A DNA stretch of 64,000 bases from Pectobacterium sp013449375 (lineage in GTDB: Bacteria > Pseudomonadota > Gammaproteobacteria > Enterobacterales > Enterobacteriaceae), in the NCBI RefSeq assembly GCF_048593165.1, contig NZ_CP184271.1, one strand, 5' to 3'. Under the pieces are notes generated by a model that was given only the letters and a program-made list of their open reading frames with translations, had not been told where the DNA came from and did not search any database. Shown here piece by piece: positions 38,317 through 46,748 of this stretch. Within the stretch, counting starts at the first letter, position 1. Every line of letters begins with the position of its first letter. The position numbers and the translations under genes are program-made.

Positions 38317-38742
38317 ATGGGAAATGATGAAATCAAAAATAAACTGGTTTCTGTTCTGGCGTCACAACAGGCGCAAGGAAAAACACCAGAACAGGCAGTC
38401 GATCATATCCTTCAGGCACTGGGCGGACGAGCGGGAGAGGTGTCCCGGATTTCGATTTTGACATCAACACTGATTGCCGATGTGCTTTATACCGTCTATC
38501 AGGAGACGATCACGTACCAGCAGATTGCGGTGATTTTGCGTAAGTTATGTTACGCCGCTCGTGATATTGCTGTTGCATCACACACTATCTATCCGCAACT
38601 AAGCGTTCAGGATATCGGCCAGCTTTTGCAATATCCGGAAATTTATCCGACGATCGATCGCGCAGCGCTGCTCGATGCACTGACCTACGCGCATTTTTCT
38701 AAAGCGGAAAGTGAGCAGGCTGCTGACGCGCTCGGCGTGTAA
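38317..38742 (+). CDS. Conserved-looking small cytosolic protein, unknown function
   Basis: 141 residues, ATG after AAGGAA at eight bases. It is all-helical in appearance, without signal peptide or membrane segment, with normal codon use. I recognise no motif. It stands alone between nifJ (divergent) and the xylosidase gene (convergent). Confidence 0.55.
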   Translation: MGNDEIKNKLVSVLASQQAQGKTPEQAVDHILQALGGRAGEVSRISILTSTLIADVLYTVYQETITYQQIAVILRKLCYAARDIAVASHTIYPQLSVQDIGQLLQYPEIYPTIDRAALLDALTYAHFSKAESEQAADALGV

Positions 38743-38820
38743 TACCGGAGCAATGTGATACCAGAGTGGTACCGAAGATCAGGCAGCCAGACCCGTGATT
38801 TTCCTATAGCCGCTGTCGGG

Positions 38821-40389
38821 CTATTGACCGATGGCGGTGACGTTCACCTCTTTAACCCAAGCGTGACTCCTGCTGTTTCCTGATGCCGTCGTCAGCGCGT
38901 ACAGCCCCACTTTAGCGCCCACCCATTTGCCCGGGCCAGCGGCGAAGCCATCATCCAGCACAACATATTTCCCGTTATCGCCCCGCCAGGAAAACTGGCA
39001 AATCGCGTTCTGTTGCACGGTGACTCGCAGGGTGATGTTCTGTTTCTCGGGCAACACCGCCAGATGTCTCTGATGTTGTTCCAACTGCTGTGCATCACTC
39101 ATCCAGCCGAATCCGGTGACCAATTCAAGACCCTCCGAGCCTTTCTCAATGCCGAGGTAGGCAAAACGCTCGCCATAAATCATTAGACCACAGCGCTCGC
39201 CAACCTGTTCTAAAACGGGTGTTAACTGAGTGGTGAACTCAAATTCCTCGGCCGGAAATTTTTGCATCAACAAATTAGGTACGTCATACCAAGAAGGCTC
39301 ACCTTCACGGGCAGGCATGGACTGACAGAACAGTTGAAGCCCCGGATGGGTAAGTGCCAGCCAGCGTTCGTTAGGGTTTGCTTGCCACTGCCACTGTCGC
39401 CCCAGCGTAGCCGAAGAGAAATCGTCGGAAGTGGGGGGCTGCTGCACACTAACGGAGGAACTCACGCGAGGTTTATCCGCTTCCAGCACGGGTTGCCCTA
39501 CTCCCTGCGCATTATGCTGCTCGCCGATCAGCGGCCAGTCATCCTGCCAGCGCATTGGCTGTAGATGAACGACTCGACCATAGGCATGGCGATCCTGAAA
39601 ATGTACAAACCAGCTTTCACCGTTGTCTAATTCGACCCAGCCGCCCTGATGCGGGCCATTAACCGATGAACTTCCCTGATGCAGTACGATCCGGCTCTGC
39701 CATGGCCCCTCCAGCGAACGTGCACGCAGCACGGTTTGCCAGCCGGTTGGAACACCACCCGCTGGGGCGAAAATGTAATACCAGCCGTTGCGCTTATACA
39801 ACTTTGGTCCTTCGATGGTGGGCTGCGTTATCCGCCCATCGACAACGATCCTTCCGTCATCAAGCAGGGAACGACCATCTTCTGCCATCTTGCACAGTTG
39901 CAGCAGGTGTTTCTTACCGCTACGGCTGAAGGCGAAGGCATGGATTAACCAAGCGGTGCCGTCGTCATCCCAGAACGGGCAGGGGTCGATCCAGCCTTTA
40001 GCCTGCTTCAGGCAATGCGGTGTGCTCCATTCACCTTTGGGATCGTCAGCCTGCGACATAAAGATCCCGTCGTCGGGTGTGCTGAAAAATACCCAGAATT
40101 TTCCGGCATGATAGCGAATGCTGGGTGCCCATACGCCTTTACCGGGTTGAACGTGTTCATATTCTGGCTGATCGAATCGGCTGAATACGTGGTTGATCAG
40201 CGTCCAGTTCACCAAATCCTGAGAATGCAGGATTGGTAACGCCGGCAGGTGGTTAAAGCTGGACGACACCATGTAAAAGTCGTCACCCACGCGCACGATA
40301 TCAGGATCGGAATAGTCGGCGCATAAAATCGGATTCTTATAACGTCCGTTACCCAAATCTGGGTTCCACGGAGAATGTGCTGTACTCAT
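38821..40389 (-). CDS. Glycoside hydrolase family 43 beta-xylosidase/arabinosidase
   Basis: 522-residue inverting GH43 enzyme without signal peptide, so it acts on imported oligosaccharides. The three acidic residues are visible: catalytic base in 'CADYSDPDIVRVG' near 24-36, the pKa modulator in 'GWIDPCPFWDDDG' near 131, and the acid Glu in 'TIEGPKLYKR' near 192. From about 315 a concanavalin-like C-terminal domain of the xylosidase type follows ('QQPPTSDDFSSATLGRQWQW', shortened). The permease gene 52 bp upstream on the same strand suggests a xylo-oligosaccharide uptake and cleavage operon. Confidence 0.87.
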   Translation of the reverse strand: MSTAHSPWNPDLGNGRYKNPILCADYSDPDIVRVGDDFYMVSSSFNHLPALPILHSQDLVNWTLINHVFSRFDQPEYEHVQPGKGVWAPSIRYHAGKFWVFFSTPDDGIFMSQADDPKGEWSTPHCLKQAKGWIDPCPFWDDDGTAWLIHAFAFSRSGKKHLLQLCKMAEDGRSLLDDGRIVVDGRITQPTIEGPKLYKRNGWYYIFAPAGGVPTGWQTVLRARSLEGPWQSRIVLHQGSSSVNGPHQGGWVELDNGESWFVHFQDRHAYGRVVHLQPMRWQDDWPLIGEQHNAQGVGQPVLEADKPRVSSSVSVQQPPTSDDFSSATLGRQWQWQANPNERWLALTHPGLQLFCQSMPAREGEPSWYDVPNLLMQKFPAEEFEFTTQLTPVLEQVGERCGLMIYGERFAYLGIEKGSEGLELVTGFGWMSDAQQLEQHQRHLAVLPEKQNITLRVTVQQNAICQFSWRGDNGKYVVLDDGFAAGPGKWVGAKVGLYALTTASGNSRSHAWVKEVNVTAIGQ

Positions 40390-40441
40390 GTCATCGTCCT
40401 GATAGTAAAGGCGGGCAGCGTGCTACCCGCAGGTCTTGCGA

Positions 40442-41878
40442 TCAGGCTGCGCCTTTTGGCGTCAGGCCTTGATCGACAGGAAGTTCGCTTTCCGGCGCGT
40501 GTTCAGCCGTGCTGTGACGCTTCGCCAAATCAGCCTGAATGTTTTCCATCGTCTTATCGTCCAGCTTGTAAAAGCGTACCAGCCAATACAGAACCAGATA
40601 GGAGAGCGATGGCCCGATGCTCAGCAGGCCGATAATACCGGCGGTGGCGAGCGGTGTTTGCGTGGGGGAACCGGCAACATAGCCAAACCAGCCGAGTGAA
40701 AAGCCGACCAGTGCACCCGCAACCGCCATACCCAGTTTCAGTGCGAACAGGTTGCCGGAGAATGACAGACCAGTGATGCGACGGCCTGTTTTCCATTCGC
40801 CGTAATCGGCGGCATTCGCCATCATGTTCCATTTGAACGGTTGATACATTTGGTGGAAAAAACCGATCAGAAAATAGAGCGGGAAGACGACCGCCAGCCA
40901 CTGTGGCGGCACCATAAACAGGATGACGCCGACAAACACCAGCAGCAGGTTGATGTTCTTAAACAGACTTATGCTACTGAATCGCTTGCCAAAGTAGCCC
41001 GCCATCATTGCACCAATAATGGTGCCGACAACGCTGGTGGTAATGAAGGCAGATTTCATTGCCGTTCCGGCGGCGCTGCCCTGCTCTGGCCCGACCATCA
41101 GGTAGGTTGCGTAATACAGCGTTGCCGCACCGCGCATAACACCTGCCATGCTGGAAAAGAACGTAATGATGGCCACGATGCGCCACTGATCGTTGCTCAG
41201 CAGGTTTCTGACATCGTCCCAGACGTTCTGATTTTTATCTACAGCGGGGTTGATGCGTTCCTGAGTGGTGAAAAAGCAGAAAAACAGCATCACGACGGCC
41301 AGGCAGCCCATGATCATCATGGTGCCCTGATAGCCTAATTGCTTGTTGGTGCCGCCAATCCAGTCGACCAGCCACAGCGTGCCAACCGACACGAGTAACC
41401 CAGCCATTGAGGAGATGGTAAAGCGGTAAGACTGCGCGGAAATTCTGTCCTTTTCATCGCTGGTGATGACACCGCCGAGCGAACAGTAAGGGATGTTGAT
41501 AAAGGTGTAGAACAGCATCAGCAGCGTGTAGGTAATGTAGGCGTAAACCAGTTTACCCGTGCCGTTCAGTTCCGGCGTGGTGTAGGCCAGTACGGCAATC
41601 ACGGCGTAGGGGACGGCAAACCAGACCAGCCACGGGCGGAAATGCCCCCAGCGGGTTTTGGTGCGGTCGGCAATGATGCCAATCAGAGGATCAACGATGG
41701 CGTCCAGCACGCGCGTCACCAGAAACATAACCCCCACCGCCGCGGCGGAGATGCCATAGATATCCGTATAAAAGTAGGTAAGAAACATGGTTACGGAAGA
41801 ATAAACGATGCCACAGGCGGCATCGCCCATGCCAAAGCCGATTTTCTCCGCAACGCTCAGCTTATTATTGTTGGTCAT
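40442..41878 (-). CDS. GPH-family oligosaccharide permease (XynP/YicJ-like)
   Basis: 478 residues from the ATG at 41878, which has GGAG six bases upstream; the frame continues to a TTG at 41890. Twelve-helix GPH cation symporter with the family motif 'DAIVDPLIGIIADRTKTRWGHFRPW' (residues about 60-85, shortened) and 'GFSLGWFGYVAG' near the C-terminal half. The partner xylosidase downstream makes xylosides or arabino-xylosides the likely substrate. Confidence 0.85.
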   Translation of the reverse strand: MTNNNKLSVAEKIGFGMGDAACGIVYSSVTMFLTYFYTDIYGISAAAVGVMFLVTRVLDAIVDPLIGIIADRTKTRWGHFRPWLVWFAVPYAVIAVLAYTTPELNGTGKLVYAYITYTLLMLFYTFINIPYCSLGGVITSDEKDRISAQSYRFTISSMAGLLVSVGTLWLVDWIGGTNKQLGYQGTMMIMGCLAVVMLFFCFFTTQERINPAVDKNQNVWDDVRNLLSNDQWRIVAIITFFSSMAGVMRGAATLYYATYLMVGPEQGSAAGTAMKSAFITTSVVGTIIGAMMAGYFGKRFSSISLFKNINLLLVFVGVILFMVPPQWLAVVFPLYFLIGFFHQMYQPFKWNMMANAADYGEWKTGRRITGLSFSGNLFALKLGMAVAGALVGFSLGWFGYVAGSPTQTPLATAGIIGLLSIGPSLSYLVLYWLVRFYKLDDKTMENIQADLAKRHSTAEHAPESELPVDQGLTPKGAA

Positions 41879-42237
41879 TGGAAACTCCAAAAGATGATTG
41901 AGGAACTTCTTGCCAGGCTCGCGGCTATTGTTATCCCCTTGATGGGGATTAACTATTGCGGATTTTATTAAGAAGGTTACGTTTCTTGGTATGTGTTAGA
42001 CAGGTCACAAAAAAATGACAGGGAAAATAGCGTGAGGCAGAAGATATGCGGAGTTCTTTCCATTTTATATCAATAGATTAATGTGGTTTTTCTGTCGATT
42101 TACCTGTATGACAAGTTATCTTGCGGATCTATTTATCGGGAAAACAGCGCTCTACTCGCGTTTCTCTTGACCCGTAATTGGAGGTAATTTCGGAGCGAAA
42201 GTATGGCTGTAGCCGTGCGAGATGGCGGAAAATCAGG
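41879..42237. other. Promoter region of the xylosidase operon
   Basis: About 360 bp between the permease start and the end of the LysR gene. AT-rich, no gene. I see no perfect CRP or KdgR site. Confidence 0.4.
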
Positions 42238-43170
42238 CTAGCTAATGGGATGTGTCACCAGGCTGTGTAACAGGTTTTTAATCCACTGGCTCGCTTCGGA
42301 ACGGTTATTACGGCGGTGATGATAAATTTTCACGCGATAGGACGGCACAGTGAAAGGCAGGGGGTGGATCCGTAACGGTAGAAGTTGTGCAAAGATTGTC
42401 GCGATATTGCGCGGTAATACCATGATCAGCGTTGAGTCGGCGATGATAAACGGTGCACTCATCATCGATGGTGTTTTTAGTGCGACATGGCGTTTTTTAT
42501 TGAGCTTATCCAGCGCGTAATCAATTACTCCACGCGATTCATTCCAAGGCGTAACCACGAGATGGCGGGCGGCGAGGTAATCATCCAGCGTCAGTGTCTC
42601 GCCTGACGGATAATCCGCGGCGGTGATGATGACATAGCTGTCTTCAATCCAGTCTATCTCCTCAATTTCCCTGTTCTCCGCTTGCGTCATGTCGGTGAAC
42701 CCTAAAGCAAAATCGATTTTCCCTGCCAGCAAATCCGTGATCGCGACTTTCTGCGGCGAATAGACCAGATTGAATTTGATATGGGGTGCCAACTTTTCCA
42801 TTTGCGCCATCAGGGTAGGAAAGACTGAAAACGCGGTGTAATCGGTGATGGAGAAGGTGAAGCCTTCCGTACTGCGGGCGGGATTAAAGCGTGGACGTGG
42901 CGTCAGGCCCTCTGCTAGCCGCGCCAGGCTTTCCGCGATCGGTTCCGCAATGTCGTCCGCGAGGACTGTCGGGTGCATGGTGTTGCCTACGCGAAAAAAC
43001 AGTTCATCGGAAAACGTATTGCGTAAGCGCGTGAGCGCATGGCTGACCGCCGATGCGCTCATCGCCAGTTCTTTTGCCGCCGCGGCGACGGATCGATGCT
43101 GGTACACGCTGTTAAATACCACCAGTAAATTTAAATCGATACGCCGTAAATCCAGATGCATACTGTTCAT
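42238..43170 (-). CDS. LysR-family transcriptional regulator
   Basis: 310 residues. N-terminal winged helix-turn-helix at about 8-66 ('NLLVVFNSVYQHRSVAAAAK', 'SASAVSHALTRLR') and an effector-binding domain of the NodD/LeuO-like kind ('FSITDYTAFSVFPTLMAQM'). It is encoded upstream of, and in the same direction as, the permease-xylosidase genes, so it may control them, but many LysR proteins instead regulate a divergent gene; the divergent neighbour here is the GNAT gene 106 bp away. Confidence 0.85.
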   Translation of the reverse strand: MNSMHLDLRRIDLNLLVVFNSVYQHRSVAAAAKELAMSASAVSHALTRLRNTFSDELFFRVGNTMHPTVLADDIAEPIAESLARLAEGLTPRPRFNPARSTEGFTFSITDYTAFSVFPTLMAQMEKLAPHIKFNLVYSPQKVAITDLLAGKIDFALGFTDMTQAENREIEEIDWIEDSYVIITAADYPSGETLTLDDYLAARHLVVTPWNESRGVIDYALDKLNKKRHVALKTPSMMSAPFIIADSTLIMVLPRNIATIFAQLLPLRIHPLPFTVPSYRVKIYHHRRNNRSEASQWIKNLLHSLVTHPIS

Positions 43171-43276
43171 CAGTCACTGTAAGAAATGCAGTTCATACAG
43201 TATTTTGAATCCGGTAGCATGGCAAGCCTTGATGATTGTTGCTACTGGAAAGTTAGCACTGGAGAAGAAAACCTTT

Positions 43277-43759
43277 ATGAATATCGTCATCCGCCCCGCG
43301 CAGAAATCAGATGCGAGCGTGATTCTGGATTTAATCATTGAGCTTGCCGTGTACGAGAAGGCGCGCCACGAGGTGTTAGCCTCGCTTGAAGACATTGAGC
43401 ACTCATTATTTGGTGAAGAGGCGACGGCGGAAACGCTGATTTGTGAGATTGACGGTACGCCTGTCGGCTATGCGATTTTCTTCATGAGCTATTCAACCTG
43501 GCTAGGAAAATACGGTATTTATCTGGAAGATCTCTACATCGCGCAGGCATATCGTAATGCGGGAGCAGGTAAGGCACTGCTGAAACAGGTGGCTTGTCTG
43601 GCGCAGGAAAGACAATGTGGACGGCTGGAGTGGAGCGTGCTGGACTGGAACCAACCCGCGATCGATTTCTATAAAAGCATTGGCGCGAAGCCGCAGGATG
43701 AGTGGGTTCGCTATCGGATGGACGAGAAGGGCATTGCTGATTTTGTCACGGCATTGTAA
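43277..43759 (+). CDS. GNAT acetyltransferase, spermidine/diamine N1-acetyltransferase-like
   Basis: 160 residues from ATG 43277 (GGAGAAG upstream at 43261). Acetyl-CoA binding motif 'LEDLYIAQAYRNAGAGKALL' (Q/R-x-x-G-x-G/A form) near 80-100, and the C-terminal 'WNQPAIDFYKSIGAKP' shared with diamine acetyltransferases of the SSAT kind. The true substrate is not determined. The open frame extends far left over the LysR gene but the start and ribosome site are clear. Confidence 0.82.
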   Translation: MNIVIRPAQKSDASVILDLIIELAVYEKARHEVLASLEDIEHSLFGEEATAETLICEIDGTPVGYAIFFMSYSTWLGKYGIYLEDLYIAQAYRNAGAGKALLKQVACLAQERQCGRLEWSVLDWNQPAIDFYKSIGAKPQDEWVRYRMDEKGIADFVTAL

Positions 43760-43802
43760 CGGTGTGGCTCCTGCCAACCCGAAAGCAGCAGGAGCCCGTC
43801 AA

Positions 43803-44429
43803 TTAACGTGTTGACGCTGCCAGCGTGGTGCCTGCCAGAATAAAGATCCCGCCCGTCGAGCGGTTAAACAGCTTGATGCGGCGTGGATTGGAAAACAGAC
43901 CCGATAAGCGACGACCGGTGCAGGCATAGATAAACATGATGCTGAAATCAAAGACCGCCCAGGTTACCGCCAGAATGATGAGCTGCAAGGCGTGCGGGGC
44001 GTTAGTATCGATAAAGTTTGGGAAGAGCGCGGCGAAAAACAGCAGATCTTTCGGATTACTGATCCCAACCAGAAAACCTTTGCGGAATAACGGAAACCAA
44101 CCTGGAACTGAGGTTTCCTGCACGTCCTGTTCCGCAGTGCTCATATCCTTGGAACGCCATGACGCGATGCCCAACCAAATGAGATAAACCGCACCAATAA
44201 TTTTTAATACCATGAAAGCGGTGGTTGACGCCGCGAGGATGGCCCCTAGCCCCAATGCTGAACAGGACATCAAAATCATTGCCGCGCTGACGCCGCCGAG
44301 TACGGTTGCTGTTGCGCGTGAAGCGCCGTAGCGTAAACCGTGCGACATGCTGATTAAGGCGGATGGGCCCGGAATAGCAATCAGGGCGATGATGATGCCT
44401 GTATAAGCCAGCCAGAGGTGAAGGCTCAT
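43803..44429 (-). CDS. LysE/RhtB-family amino-acid exporter
   Basis: 208-residue membrane protein with about six helices and the family signature 'IAIPGPSALISMSHGLRYG' near residues 16-34. It belongs to the RhtB group of small exporters for homoserine, threonine, leucine and the like; substrate unknown. This is the last chromosomal gene before the integrated satellite. Confidence 0.87.
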   Translation of the reverse strand: MSLHLWLAYTGIIIALIAIPGPSALISMSHGLRYGASRATATVLGGVSAAMILMSCSALGLGAILAASTTAFMVLKIIGAVYLIWLGIASWRSKDMSTAEQDVQETSVPGWFPLFRKGFLVGISNPKDLLFFAALFPNFIDTNAPHALQLIILAVTWAVFDFSIMFIYACTGRRLSGLFSNPRRIKLFNRSTGGIFILAGTTLAASTR

Positions 44430-44566
44430 GATTTCTCCTAGTGTAGTTCACGGTTAAAGCGTGATTGAGAACGGTGCTGTGAAACGGGATATATTCACAT
44501 ATATATCGCCAATTTTCCAACGCATGATAGTAACAGAAAGGGGGGCGATGGCGCTCTGCCTCTTTA

Positions 44567-44583
44567 AGCTGGGGGAATCTGAA
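44567..44583. other. Candidate left attachment site of the satellite
   Basis: AGCTGGGGGAATCTGAA matches 15 of 17 bases of AGCTGGGGGGATTTGAA at 56929-56945 in the 3' part of ssrA, in the same orientation. An integrase arm-type sequence lies 57 bp inside it, as expected. It lacks the final GGTGG (the CCA end) found at ssrA, so it is degenerate or the exact crossover is elsewhere close by. Confidence 0.45.
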
Positions 44584-44639
44584 TATCTATCGTAACGTGA
44601 TGATATTTGTATTTTAAATGTGAATTCAGACTTTATTCA

Positions 44640-44660
44640 TAGGCCTAAACGTGAGCCTAC
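44640..44660. promoter_or_regulatory. Integrase arm-type site, left end
   Basis: TAGGCCTAAACGTGAGCCTA (44640-44659) matches TAGGCCTAAACGTAGGCC at 56791-56808 next to int apart from one inserted base, same orientation. Such paired distal sequences are bound by the integrase arm domain in P4-like elements. Confidence 0.6.
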
Positions 44661-44696
44661 GAAAAGTGACGATGGGTATGTGAGATAAAAACGAGG

Positions 44697-44904
44697 TCAA
44701 TATTTACTCAATTCTTTACGCCTTTTGATCGCAGAGAGTAATGCTGGTGAAATTGGTGCTTCGGATAGTAGGGTAGTTGCGAATTGATGTTGTTCTTCAA
44801 TCTCCAGCTTAAGCAACATATCCCTTCCGTTCTTTGGCGAACGTTTTTCTTCACGATTTAATTTATAACTCATCCAGATCAACCCTAATGCGTTTCCCCT
44901 TCAT
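44697..44904 (-). pseudogene. Chimeric toxin-antitoxin remnant
   Basis: On the minus strand 44904-44863 encodes MKGKRIRVDLDEL and a stop, the tail of the Phd/YefM-type antitoxin found intact at 45412-45663 (tail MKGKRVKVDLDEL). Overlapping it, the frame from 44873 starts MSYKL like the intact toxin and then departs into an unrelated sequence ending 'SPALLSAIKRRKELSKY', which resembles the C-terminal tail of DUF1778 antitoxins. The body of the antitoxin and of the toxin are missing. This is a decayed duplicate formed together with the crr-like repeat. Confidence 0.65.
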
Positions 44905-44909
44905 CCGTG

Positions 44910-45083
44910 ATACGGAATTTAACGATTAACTCAAAAAGCAGCAATAGTGCGGTATAAACGCGACGCCAAATAAAAAGATTTTGCACAAAACTGTTCATCC
45001 TCTTCACCACGGTTTTTTATTTTTATTAATCAATAAATTAATGGGTGATGAGTCGGTGAACAGGTGACGAGTGACTCATCACC
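44910..45083. repeat. crr-like direct repeat, copy 1
   Basis: 174 bp, clearly related along its whole length to 45692-45865. Its right part is packed with GGTGANNAG motifs: 45000-45008 (minus), 45044-45052, GGTGAACAG at 45055-45063, 45063-45071 and 45075-45083 (minus). GGTGAACAG is the type I motif bound by the P4 alpha protein. P4 has a cis replication region (crr) of two such direct repeats. Confidence 0.7.
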
Positions 45084-45137
45084 TTGATGGTAGGTATGCT
45101 GCATAGCAAGGAAGCCGCGAGTTTAAGACATTCGCGT

Positions 45138-45422
45138 TTATAGTCGGTCTTTGGCTGCTTTATAAACCTCTGAGCGTTCCCGTTTGCCCACAGCTAAAAC
45201 CAGTACCACGATCTCATGTTCAAGCACTTGATACACTAACCGATATCCAGCGGAACGAAGTTTGATTTTGTAGCAATCAGCCATTCCATGAAGTCGGTTG
45301 GCGGGAACGTGGGGATGTTGTAAAACCTCTTTCAACTTTTTGGTGAACTGCTCCCGCATGGGCGCACCCAGCTTCTTAAATTCTTTCAGCGCGTGCTCTT
45401 CAAATTCCAGCTTATAACTCAT
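45138..45422 (-). CDS. RelE/ParE-family toxin
   Basis: 94 residues with the compact RelE fold pattern: 'MSYKLEFEEHALKEFKKLG' at the start, 'RLHGMADCYKIKLRSAGYRLVYQV' in the middle (shortened in family logos) and a basic end. RelE proteins cleave ribosome-bound mRNA; ParE relatives hit gyrase, but the R-S-x-G-Y-R-L-V-Y core here favours RelE. Its start overlaps the antitoxin stop by 11 bases. Located between the two crr-like repeats. Confidence 0.85.
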   Translation of the reverse strand: MSYKLEFEEHALKEFKKLGAPMREQFTKKLKEVLQHPHVPANRLHGMADCYKIKLRSAGYRLVYQVLEHEIVVLVLAVGKRERSEVYKAAKDRL

Positions 45423-45663
45423 CCAGATCGACCTTCACACGCTTCCCCTTCATCCGGGAACGGGCGATTTTGGCAAGTTCGATATCTTCCTGATAATCGG
45501 CCAGCGCTTCCCATGTTTCCGGGGAAACATAGTAGCCAGAGATACGGCCATTGGTGAGCACGGCTACAGGCTCACCGTTAGCTTCTTTAAGCGCGGCATT
45601 AGGGGACTTTTTAAAGTCGCTGATACTCACGGCTGCATTTGCAAGGATAGGTTGTACGGACAT
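45412..45663 (-). CDS. Phd/YefM-family antitoxin
   Basis: 83 residues: N-terminal dimerisation and DNA-binding part ('AAVSISDFKKSPNAALKEAN', 'GEPVAVLTNGRISGYYVSPE') and an acidic toxin-binding tail. First gene of the pair. An inverted AGTAT/ATACT (45679-45696) just upstream may be its operator. Confidence 0.85.
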   Translation of the reverse strand: MSVQPILANAAVSISDFKKSPNAALKEANGEPVAVLTNGRISGYYVSPETWEALADYQEDIELAKIARSRMKGKRVKVDLDEL

Positions 45664-45691
45664 AATCAGCCCCTTTTAAGTATGATATTTA

Positions 45692-45865
45692 ATACTGAAT
45701 TTAGCACTTAACTAAAAAAGCAGCAACATTACGATATAAACGCACTGCCAAATAAAAAGATTTTTCACAAAACTGTCCACCCTCTTCATCAGAGGTTTTT
45801 ATTTTTAATAATCAATAGATTAATGGGTGATGAGTTGGTGAGCAGGTGATGAGTCACTCGTCACC
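45692..45865. repeat. crr-like direct repeat, copy 2
   Basis: 174 bp counterpart of copy 1, with motifs at 45782-45790 (minus), 45826-45834, 45837-45845, 45845-45853 and 45857-45865 (minus), all GGTGANNAG-like. Its left end reaches into the antitoxin promoter region. Confidence 0.7.
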
Positions 45866-45919
45866 CTATAGTGATATTTAATCTGCGTGTAGCTATTTGC
45901 TACACAATTGATTATGATT

Positions 45920-45944
45920 CCTGTATAACGATTAGCTATACAGG
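45920..45944. promoter_or_regulatory. Operator-like palindrome of the DUF1778/GNAT pair
   Basis: Perfect 8-bp arms CCTGTATA / TATACAGG with a nine-base spacer, overlapping the ribosome site AGGAGG (45942-45947) and ending nine bases before the ATG. This is the expected place for ribbon-helix-helix antitoxin autorepression. Confidence 0.65.
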
Positions 45945-45952
45945 AGGCCTTT

Positions 45953-46225
45953 ATGAGAACAGAGGCAAAAGAGGCACCGATCAACATTCGGGCGAAATCA
46001 TCACAACGGGAACTGATAGACGTTGCCGCGAAACTGCTTTCAAAGTCACGTACTGATTTTATCCTTGAGGCTGCATGTCGTGAGGCGGAAGAGGTGCTAT
46101 TGGATCAACGCCTGTTTCTGGTTGATGAATCACAATTTGATGCCTTTATTACCGCGTTAGAAAAACCTGTCGCCACCAATGAGCGGTTACAGGCGTTATT
46201 AGACAGGAAATCACCGTGGGAATAA
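45953..46225 (+). CDS. DUF1778 (TacA/AtaR-type) antitoxin
   Basis: 90 residues. Ribbon-helix-helix N-terminus ('PINIRAKSSQRELIDVAAKL') and a C-terminal toxin-neutralising tail ending 'LDRKSPWE', both typical of DUF1778. It overlaps the toxin gene by ten bases. AGGAGG ribosome site. Confidence 0.9.
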   Translation: MRTEAKEAPINIRAKSSQRELIDVAAKLLSKSRTDFILEAACREAEEVLLDQRLFLVDESQFDAFITALEKPVATNERLQALLDRKSPWE

Positions 46226-46695
46226 CGGCACCTGAATTATTATTACCTCAGCATGCCGTGGTTGATTTCCGAAGTTCAGAACCGTCACTGGATGATTGGC
46301 TGAAACGTAAGGCGCTCAAGAATCAAACCATTGGCGCATCACGCACTTTTGTCGTGTGTGAATCGGGTGCTAATCAGGTTATTGGCTTTTACGCGCTGGC
46401 AACCGGCAGCGTACAGCGTCAATCCGTATCGGGTGCGTTACGACGCAATATGCCTGATCCGCTGCCCGTATTAGTCTTGGGCCGTCTGGCGGTAGATGAA
46501 CGTTATCACCGTCGGGGGATTGGCGCGGGACTATTGAAAGATGCGGTCTTGCGTTCCCAGCAGGTTGCTGAACAGGTGGGAACAAAAGCGTTATTAGTTC
46601 ATGCGCTGTCTGAGGAAGCAAAAGATTTTTATCTGCATTGGGGCTTTACGTCCTCGGAAATCCAGCCTAGCACATTGCTTCTACCACTCTGGTAA
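46216..46695 (+). CDS. GNAT toxin (TacT/AtaT-type)
   Basis: 159-residue acetyltransferase toxin that in this family acetylates the amino group of charged tRNAs and stops translation. The acetyl-CoA loop is 'YHRRGIGAGLL' near 96-106, and the catalytic Tyr of the family is in 'AKDFYLHWGF' near 139. It starts from GTG inside the antitoxin's last codons. The paired antitoxin upstream makes the assignment firm. Confidence 0.9.
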   Translation: MGITAPELLLPQHAVVDFRSSEPSLDDWLKRKALKNQTIGASRTFVVCESGANQVIGFYALATGSVQRQSVSGALRRNMPDPLPVLVLGRLAVDERYHRRGIGAGLLKDAVLRSQQVAEQVGTKALLVHALSEEAKDFYLHWGFTSSEIQPSTLLLPLW

Positions 46696-46712
46696 CTTTC
46701 TCTATCCATTAA

Positions 46713-46734
46713 AAAACCGGCCGGAGCCGGTTTT
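46713..46734. terminator. Bidirectional terminator between tacT-like and alpha genes
   Basis: AAAACCGGC-cgga-GCCGGTTTT, with A and T runs on both sides, lies between the convergent genes 18 bp after the toxin stop and 15 bp from the primase stop. Confidence 0.85.
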
Positions 46735-46748
46735 GGCGTTGTTGGCGT

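Noticed and set aside
42845..43276. N-terminal extension of the GNAT frame across the LysR gene
   Set aside because: A clear ATG with GGAGAAG lies at 43277, and the extension is antisense to lysR coding sequence.
44910..45865. Possible CRISPR array or inverted transposon ends around the RelE pair
   Set aside because: Only two long direct repeats, no regular short repeat-spacer pattern, no transposase; GGTGANNAG motifs explain them better as crr-like.
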